In this document: positions 22,064 to 28,375 of the stretch, one piece after another | Layout: each line of letters begins with the position of its first letter | How positions within the stretch are numbered: position 1 is the first letter of the stretch | NCBI GenBank assembly: GCA_013423325.1 | Contig: BLJB01000045.1 | Location: forward strand, 1 to 28,375 | Direction of reading: 5' to 3' | Length of the DNA: 28,375 nucleotides | From: Usnea hakonensis | Taxonomy: Eukaryota; Ascomycota; Lecanoromycetes; Lecanorales; Parmeliaceae | Notes under the pieces: generated by a model | Told to the model about the DNA's origin: nothing | Databases searched by the model: none | Seen by the model: only the letters and a program-made list of their open reading frames with translations | Made by a program: the position numbers and the translations under genes

Positions 22064-22221
22064 GGATTAGCTGACATTGGTGAAGGCGTAGCATTAATTT
22101 GTTGTTTCTGGCTTCACCTAGGAATGCTCTCATATATATATGAGCCGAGACGAAGGGCTTATTTCGGTATCAAAGTTGTAATCAAATTGCATCCTCTGCA
22201 TCTACTACACAATATCTCAAC

Positions 22222-24725
22222 ATGAAGTTGATCTCCTATCTTTTGTATAGCACTCTTGGCAGCGTTGCTGCGACAGCCTTGACTCAAAATGAAACAAACG
22301 GCAAGAACACGTTCATTTTCGGGACAGAAAGTACAGCTAACATATTCAGGTGGCTCGGTACTGGGGACTACCGAAGCTCCGCATCTTGCTCTTTTCCTAC
22401 CACAAAAAGGCGCAGTGAGAATGCCCGAAAGAATGAAGAACCCCTCGCTCCAAAATTGCTGACATCCAAACAGAAAAATGGCATCCCTTCCAGCCTTCCA
22501 CAGAATGAGACTGTTGCAACGGCTGCCGACCCTTACGGCGAAGACGCACCGATCACCAACGTCACTGTAGCATACAATTTCACCATCACCAGAGGTTACC
22601 GCGCACCCGATGGTTTTAACAAAAGCATGATCTTGATAGACGCGAACGATAGCAAGGGCCCGCGCTTCCCAGGGCCAACGATCGAAGCCAATTGGGGAGA
22701 CACCTTTGAGATCACCGTCCATAACCAGATCAAATCCGCTGCCGAAGAAGAGGGTACTATCTTGCATGAAGAGGGGACCTCTATACACTGGCATGGGATG
22801 TTGCAGAAAAACAACGAGGATATAGGGGGGGGTGCCGTGGGTCCTTGGTTTGATGGCGTTCCTTCTGTAGGCCAGTGCCCTATTGCCCCCGGCAGTAGTT
22901 TCACCTACCGCTTTATCGCAAATCCTTACGGCACCAGCTGGTATCATTCGCATTATAGCGCACAATACGCCGATGGACTCTTTGGAGCGATGATCGTTCA
23001 TGGGTTCGCTCATCTCTCCAAACATGTGATCGATATCTTTCTGACCCTGCCCAGGCCGAATCTGACCCTGAGCGCTGGCGCTGATAAATCCTCCCCCAAA
23101 GACGCGCTCTACGACATGGACCTTGGTCCCGTTATCTTGGTGAGATGATTGCAGTCTAAAGTCACTCCTTGAGACGCTTACATTCCTCGCAGTCCGACTG
23201 GTATCACAACACCTCCGAAAGTATCGTGGCATCACAGGAGGCTCCTTTCCCCAATCTACCACCTGGAATACCTGTGCCGGATAATAATTTGATCAACGGA
23301 AAAAACAAATTCAACTGTAACCTTGAAAGAGACCATGCGCGACGGGCCGAATGCATTCCTAACGCCAACATCTCGACGTTTAATTTCATCAGCGGTAAGG
23401 TGCATCGTCTTCGGCTCATCAATGCTGGCGGAGAGGCGCTGCAGCGCTTCACGATCGACAATCACAATATCACCATCGTTGCCAATGGTAGGTCCTTTCT
23501 TGAGCTGTCAGATGATAAGTACGCTGACAAATCCTTCGTGAAGACTTGGTACCCGTCGTACCCTATCAGCCTCCATACAACATGGTCACCCTAGGCGCAG
23601 GACAACGTACCGATATTCTTGTTACGGCAAATGGGTCATCCACAGATGCCGTCTACATGCGCTCCGATATCAGTGCCAACTGTGTCAATAACAACCTGAC
23701 TTATTCCCAGACCCAAGCTCTTGCCACGATCTACTACGAAAATGCAAACCAGAATAAGACACCGATATCAACCGGCAAGTTTTATGACGATAGTGGCTGC
23801 CATAATGTAAGTCAGACCTTGGCGGAATCTCCCTGATAGCGAAGCTTACACGAAGATAATCTTCCAGGATGATCTCGCCATGACCGTGCCACTGTTCCCA
23901 TTTCCGGCTATCAATGAAACAGACCATCAGATTGATCTCCACATTGACTTCAAAAACAACGGTAGCGACGGTAAACACGGCAGCCTGCAATGGATCATGA
24001 ACAACTCTACCTTCCACGCCAACTACAAGTAAGCCTGTCCAATCCCGTCCAAACCCCGCTTCTCCACCTCCAAGCGAAAGTCTAACACAAACCCTCACAC
24101 TCAGCCACCCCATTCTCTTCGAAGCCAACCGCGGCAACTTCTCCTACCCCAACGACCCCCAATGGAACGTCTACAACACCGCCAACTTCACCAACGTCCG
24201 CATCAACATGACCAACTTCGTCAACGCCACACACGCCTCGCACCCCATGCATCTACATGGCCATAATTTCTTTGTTTTGGCCGAGGGCCCTGGTGTTTGG
24301 AAGGGGGATACGGGCAACTTTAAAAATCCGCCCAGACGCGACACACAAATCTTGAGGCAGGGAGATTCGGGTGGCGTGAGCCATCTGGTGGTGCAATTCA
24401 AGACTGATAATCCGGGGGTCTGGCCGTTGCATTGCCATCGGGCTTGGCATGTCAGTTCGGGGCTTTACATCAATCTTTTAGTATGTTGTTATTCACTGGA
24501 GTGGGGGTCAGGGGTGTTGCGATTTTGAATCGGACTGACTTTGTGGTTTTAGGAGAAACCGCAAAATATCACTAAGCTGAATGTTCCTGGAGTAAGCCCA
24601 TCGATCTGTTTGCGCGGTATGGAAAGCTGACATTCGTGAAGATCATGGCGGAGACCTGTACCAACTGGGATACATACTCGAATTCGGTTGTTGTTGATCA
24701 GATTGATTCGGGGTTGAAGCTGTGA
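22222..24725 (+). CDS. Secreted laccase-type multicopper oxidase
   Basis: Eight exons: 22222-23003, 23055-23139, 23193-23487, 23544-23806, 23868-24028, 24105-24480, 24553-24591 and 24642-24725. All introns (50-76 nt) are GT...AG; the first is in frame and is supported by the restored 'IVHGP' motif. The product is 694 aa with a signal peptide (about 1-19), a long low-homology N-terminal spacer (20-105) and three cupredoxin domains. All four copper motifs are present: HWHG (189-192), HSH (242-244), HPMHLHGH (575-582) and HCHRAWH (638-644) with axial Leu649. The C terminus is DSGLKL, the asco-laccase plug that is normally trimmed after DSGL. Oddities are Arg641, where family members usually have a hydrophobic residue, and an 11-residue Gly-rich insertion just after HWHGMLQ. 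Phenol oxidation outside the cell is expected. Confidence 0.93.
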
Positions 24726-25552
24726 AGATGATTTCGAATACTGTACGTCTCAAAAAGGGGGGAGTAGACCAGGTTGGGTTCCAGGAGGGTTGCGTAATGG
24801 GTCGGGTGTTGGGTCGGGTGAAAGCATCTTTTTTTTTTTTTTTCGCGAGCATTGTCATTGCATGGAGTCTTGCCTTAGCTGGCTGAGAGCATTGGGAATT
24901 GAATCTACAAGGAGCTTTGTCATTACAATGTCATTAATAATGCGTTGCGAGGGGCCGAGGGCTGAGGAAATTGTCCATAGATCATTACCATAGCCGAGTG
25001 TAAAGTATGGCGGATTATATAGATTATAATCCTGGCGGAGAGTCTTCTTGTTATTTTCACCGTGTGTGCTGGTGTTGTTATGTGCTGGTGAGAGGAGAGT
25101 CATGTGAGAATGTTATGTGTTTTGATTTGGCGTTGGATTCACATGTTTCACGTGTCAGCCATAGAACAGGTTTGCTCTGTAAAAAATATCCCGGTAGATA
25201 TTCAGACGGATTTGCAATGAACCATACAACTAGTCGGTACCGTACTGGCTCTGCTACAACGCCGTACCCGGTTAGCTTTTATTCTTAGAATCTGCCGGCC
25301 GCCCAAGTGCGTAAAGCAGATAAAGTCTGCTCATTTTTTTCTATGACTATCTTTATTCTCTAATTTCGGATCAAGACGGACTTTTGATCGGCCACTTTGT
25401 ACAGCTATCACCATATCCACAGCCTGAAGCTACACCATGACACACACGAGCAGCATGTCTCTAGAAGCCTGGGCTGACACCGCTAGGCACCTGAGCATCA
25501 GGGTGCAATCGACGTTCTCAAGACTCTCTTCGAAGGCACATTAGAATCGGAC
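24726..25552. other. Intergenic region
   Basis: Contains the 3' flank of the laccase with a 15-T run, then no supported gene. Near 25437-25550, coding-like text related to the start of the DUF3632-type gene begins but is broken by frame changes. Confidence 0.5.
24829..24843 (+). repeat. Poly-T run, 15 nt
   Basis: Uninterrupted run of 15 T about 105 bp after the laccase stop codon. Its length is likely variable between isolates and error-prone in sequencing. It may lie in the 3' UTR. Confidence 0.8.
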
Positions 25553-25618
25553 AGCGCATTTCTCCGATCAGCGCATTTCTCCGCCAGCGCAATTCTCCGA
25601 TCAGCGCAATTCTCCGCC
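25553..25618 (+). repeat. Tandem array, 16/17-bp units x 4 (33-bp period x 2)
   Basis: Units are 25553-25569 (17), 25570-25585 (16), 25586-25602 (17) and 25603-25618 (16), all variants of AGCGCAWTTCTCCG followed by ATC or CC. The array lies inside what looks like the 5' coding part of the DUF3632-type gene, directly upstream of the first usable ATG at 25635. Confidence 0.85.
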
Positions 25619-25634
25619 GCCCCGCGCCGCCACT

Positions 25635-26462
25635 ATGATCGCTTCAATGTACAATCCACTACTCGAGCGTAGGTTTAAATTCTCGCCGGTTCCAACGCTC
25701 TGGGAGATCATTTGTAATGCCATAAGAGCTTTGGGTGGTAATGAGGTTATATCTGAGCGTCTGGTCCGCCTACTCAACTCAATCTCGAAGCTCCCAGACT
25801 TCACGGGCGAGCATAGTAATGCTACCAACCCCGTACAGGGTAGATATTGGAGGGATCTACCGGACCTTGGTACAATGTTCCGTGAGAACGCCATTGGTAA
25901 GCTTCGAAACAGAGCTGCCACGGCATATACAAGAAAAGGCGCTACATGTTCAAGTGATCGCTGACAAGCACGATCACATGAAACAGATGCCGAACCCATA
26001 GACGACGAGATCGAAGACGAAGACGATCGCAATGCTCAGGCAGTGCCACTGCTTAATTGTACCACTTTCGGCGCTATGTATCTCGCCCATGGTAGGCAGC
26101 CTTTAGGCATGCCATTCCACGCAGAGGTCAGCTTTATGCACGGAATCGAGGTACCCTGCCAGACGCTTGAGCAGCAACGGCGCGCGCTGATCTACGTACC
26201 GCCGGCTGCTACTTGGATACTACTCGCTGGTGAGGGTATTTCCGAGCTCTGTAAAAACGATCACGATCGCAAAGACGGCGCACCAGACTCGACGTCGTGT
26301 GGTGACGAGTGGCTGTGGGGTCAGGGTAGGGGCTATAGCTTGGGGCGTTGGATGTTATGGAAGAAGAGATTCGGTGAAATTGCGTCGACTAAGGAATTGA
26401 AGGACGATGTCATGGAGATCGCTGCGAAGGCGGCCTTGGAGATGGAGAGAATTGGGGGCTGA
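25635..26462 (+). CDS. DUF3632-family-like protein, N terminus probably disrupted
   Basis: Two exons: 25635-25896 and 25987-26462, with a 90-nt intron (GTAAGC...AAACAG, branch GCTGAC); 245 aa from the ATG at 25635. The order of features fits the fungal DUF3632 family: 'YNPLLE', 'LWEIICNAIRAL', a short helical stretch, 'LPDF...', 'YWRDLPDLGTMFRENA', an acidic linker, 'YVPPAATWILLAGEGISELC' and finally 'RWMLWKKRFGEIA' plus a helical tail. Family members usually carry a further N-terminal helix pair. A matching piece ('AIDVLKTLFEGTLES') is present at 25505-25550, but in another frame: frame 2 mod 3, versus 0 mod 3 for the main exon. The 16/17-bp array lies between. Function of the family is unknown. 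Either the start is downstream as given, or the gene is a recent pseudogene. Confidence 0.65.
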
Positions 26463-27329
26463 TACTCTTCCTAGTGCGGAATATCATCAATGGTACCCTG
26501 ATGCCTAAGGAGATGATTCAGTTTTTCATGCAACTAGTTTTCCGCTCTCTTATTAAAACCCAATTTCCTATAAAGAGGAAACTCGACAGGTTAGTCTTCG
26601 TGCGCTTGGTCGCTTATAGGAGTCGCCATGACCGGGTAGTTGCTCCAGGAACGCTCAGGAATCAAGTAGTCATTCGAGGACTTATTTGTGCTACAATGTG
26701 ATAGGTTTCAAGAAAGCGGAACACAGAGTACGTGGAAAGGCTCCCAACTGTCGTTCCACTAACGTCCCAATTCGCCAGTGTCTCGTAAATCGGTCGTCGC
26801 TATGCGAAGGAGGTCAAAGTATCTGATATATCCGGACCGCTACACGTTTCCAGAATTGAAGCATTTGATTTCTCTTACTAGACTTCCCTGACAAGGTGGG
26901 TGATTAGAGGTTGGAAAGCTATGACATTCTCTCAAGACGGGGGGCGAGAAGTTATGACTCTGGGATTTTCAAATCAAACCTCGCTGTCGCTCTGCGTGGG
27001 AATGGCGAAGCAACTTGAGGCGTGACCTTATCACAACATTCCCACTGAAAAGCCATCTGAGATACCGCCTCAATCCCGAAACACCTGGTAACCGAATTGC
27101 AACATTGCGCTAAGCCGCAGAGTGAGGAAAGTTCGTCTTGTCTTTACTTGGAAACCTAGCTCAGGGCCGAAGAGGCGCTTGAATCGTATTGCTGCTCCTC
27201 CACTAGAATAAGACGACCGAATAGGCAGGCTTTGAACAGGAATTCTAACACTAGCTGCTAAGGAGATCCCAACGGATCACGCCTTCTAACGTACACGGTA
27301 GTGATCAGAGTTGTCCAACCCGTCGTTTT
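26463..27329. other. Intergenic region, nothing recognised
   Basis: This is the shared 3' flank of the DUF3632-like gene (+) and the CFEM gene (-). A 75-codon plus frame at 26474-26701 has no domain or splice support. No repeats or RNA genes were seen. Confidence 0.55.
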
Positions 27330-28001
27330 CTAAAGCATGAAGATAAGCCATATACTGCCAGATACGGCAAATGTCGCAGTGAAACTGTTATTTGCGTCAG
27401 AAAATGCTAGAAAAAAAAGTCGTGGGATATAAGACACTAACAGTGACGGTCTCCACATGACAGATAGGCTCTTCGATGTTGGGCTGGGTATTGGTGTCGG
27501 CGTTGTGCCCGTACTTGATCCTCCGCTTGCAACCGTCGCGGTAGCTATGCTGCTCGAAGCTGCCGCCGAAGACTCGGCGACAAAAGCCTGCGAAAAGCTT
27601 GCGGTGCCATACACGCTTTGGCAGTAGCTTTCGTAGAGGCTCGTCGCGGTGTTCGCGTAGTCACTGGTACTGGACTTGCACACCGTTTCAATGCAATCTG
27701 TGAGAACGTCCAAGACGTCGTTGGGAGCGCTCAGACAGGCACAGTCGTTGGACACCTCGTCGCAGCCGGATGGGTCGGCCAAGCCGATCGGAATCAGACA
27801 ATTGTACACACAGGATGGTTGCGACAAGACCGCCGGCAGTGCGGTAATGCTATACGCTGGTGAAGAGGCGGTTGCGGCTGCGGCTGCGCTCATGGCTATG
27901 CTTGTTGACGCTGCCGGCATCGGCAGACTGCTGGGTACGGCAGTGGGAGATGTTTGAGCGTGAGTGAGACCCAGTAGAAGAAAAAGGTACAGTAATTCCA
28001 T
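27330..28001 (-). CDS. Secreted CFEM-domain protein, probably GPI-anchored
   Basis: The start at 28001 (AGCCATGG) gives an immediate signal peptide, 'MELLYLFLLLGLTHAQ'; an in-frame ATG 51 nt upstream would bury it. An Ala/Ser/Pro-rich stretch is followed by a CFEM domain with the full set of eight cysteines at 64, 68, 80, 87, 89, 103, 108 and 127, including the CxC pair and acidic residues between the third and fourth Cys. A Ser/Thr/Pro-rich linker and a short hydrophobic C terminus ('SIWLIFML') suggest GPI attachment. A 63-nt in-frame intron is likely at 27447-27385 (CTGAC branch, AACAG acceptor); with it the protein is 202 aa, without it 223 aa. CFEM proteins act at the fungal surface, some in haem/iron capture, some in host interaction. 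Which applies here is unknown. Confidence 0.85.
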   Translation of the reverse strand: MELLYLFLLLGLTHAQTSPTAVPSSLPMPAASTSIAMSAAAAATASSPAYSITALPAVLSQPSCVYNCLIPIGLADPSGCDEVSNDCACLSAPNDVLDVLTDCIETVCKSSTSDYANTATSLYESYCQSVYGTASFSQAFVAESSAAASSSIATATVASGGSSTGTTPTPIPSPTSKSLSVMWRPSLLVSYIPRLFFLAFSDANNSFTATFAVSGSIWLIFML

Positions 28002-28375
28002 GGCTATGTACGGTATGACCTGTCGATTGCTGGCTTGGGAGTGGCTCAACAATGCTAGACCCGAACAGAAAATCTATAGGTAATCACAGAGGGGCAGGAT
28101 GGAAGAAGTAGGGAAAAAAACCTAAGAGGTTCTCTGCGGGCCCCTGTCAACAGCAAGATCGATTTGTATGCAGGGTTTGTGATTGCAAAGTAATTCGACT
28201 CGAGTGACCGATTTCCCGTGATATGCACGACTCGGGGTGTGCGAAATAAACTGCAGTGTGGCGCAATTCTGAAGTCGGACAAGTCCACAACGATTCAATA
28301 TTCGCAAAAATGTTTGGTGAGGAGTTTTTATAAATAGTCAATTAGAGTAACTTGTAAACCAGAATCTTTATAATC
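28002..28375. other. Upstream region of the CFEM gene
   Basis: No gene supported. On the minus strand this is the promoter and leader of the CFEM gene. Overlapping short frames here lack domains and are read as chance. The window ends in A+T-rich sequence. Confidence 0.5.

Larger units (their letters stand above)
20290..22221. promoter_or_regulatory. Shared divergent promoter region (MCP-type transporter / laccase)
   Basis: No gene is supported in these 1.9 kb. The left end is the upstream region of the minus-strand transporter; the right end carries TATA-like elements of the laccase. CGG-containing GC-rich patches (CGGCCGCGG at 21560-21568, GGGCCCGCGGG at about 21578-21588) could bind Zn2Cys6 factors, but this is a guess. 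Confidence 0.45.

Noticed and set aside
22159..23262. 367-codon minus-strand frame opposite the laccase
   Set aside because: Runs antisense across laccase exons and introns; the plus strand carries all copper motifs.
7279..24725. Secondary-metabolite gene cluster
   Set aside because: Transporters and an oxidase are present, but no backbone synthase, tailoring set or pathway regulator is found in the window.
25601..26032. 143-codon minus-strand frame opposite the DUF3632-like gene
   Set aside because: Antisense shadow of a better supported spliced plus-strand gene.

Overview
The window looks like nuclear DNA of a filamentous ascomycete (Pezizomycotina). Genes are broken by many short introns (about 45-150 nt) with GT...AG ends and CTNAC-like branch sites. 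Spacers are long, and the protein families (Dal5-type and sugar-porter transporters, monocarboxylate-porter-like MFS, asco-laccase, CFEM, DUF3632-like, small secreted protein) are typical of that group. All coding models below were spliced by hand; each quoted join keeps frame. The class or genus cannot be fixed from this sequence.

Layout. 45-3210 (-): EH-like plus ankyrin-repeat protein whose 3' end stops in mid-repeat next to GGTTCAAC repeats. 3211-4891: gene-free, with dispersed short repeats. 4892-6943 (-): two coding blocks, an unknown protein and a truncated, active-site-degenerate fungal HNH-type protein, possibly one gene; a 14-bp x 9 minisatellite lies just upstream. 7279-9085 (-): Dal5/allantoate-permease-type MFS transporter. 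10149-12779 (-): sugar porter with 11 exons. 12780-16400: gene-poor, with coding-like debris. 16401-16969 (-): small secreted protein. 17.6-18.1 kb: possible frameshifted relic. 18853-20289 (-): monocarboxylate-porter-like MFS transporter, divergent from 22222-24725 (+): secreted laccase-type multicopper oxidase. 25635-26462 (+): DUF3632-like gene, apparently broken at its 5' end by a 16/17-bp tandem array. 27330-28001 (-): secreted CFEM protein.

Functional reading (inference). Three different MFS carriers, a secreted laccase, a CFEM protein and a small secreted protein within 28 kb look like an uptake and extracellular-oxidation neighbourhood in an accessory region. There is no core biosynthetic enzyme (PKS, NRPS or terpene cyclase), so it is not a recognisable metabolite cluster. 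Several loci show decay: truncated ankyrin array, HNH fragment, frameshifted relics and tandem repeats inside or next to genes. I found no tRNA, rRNA, CRISPR or intact transposon.
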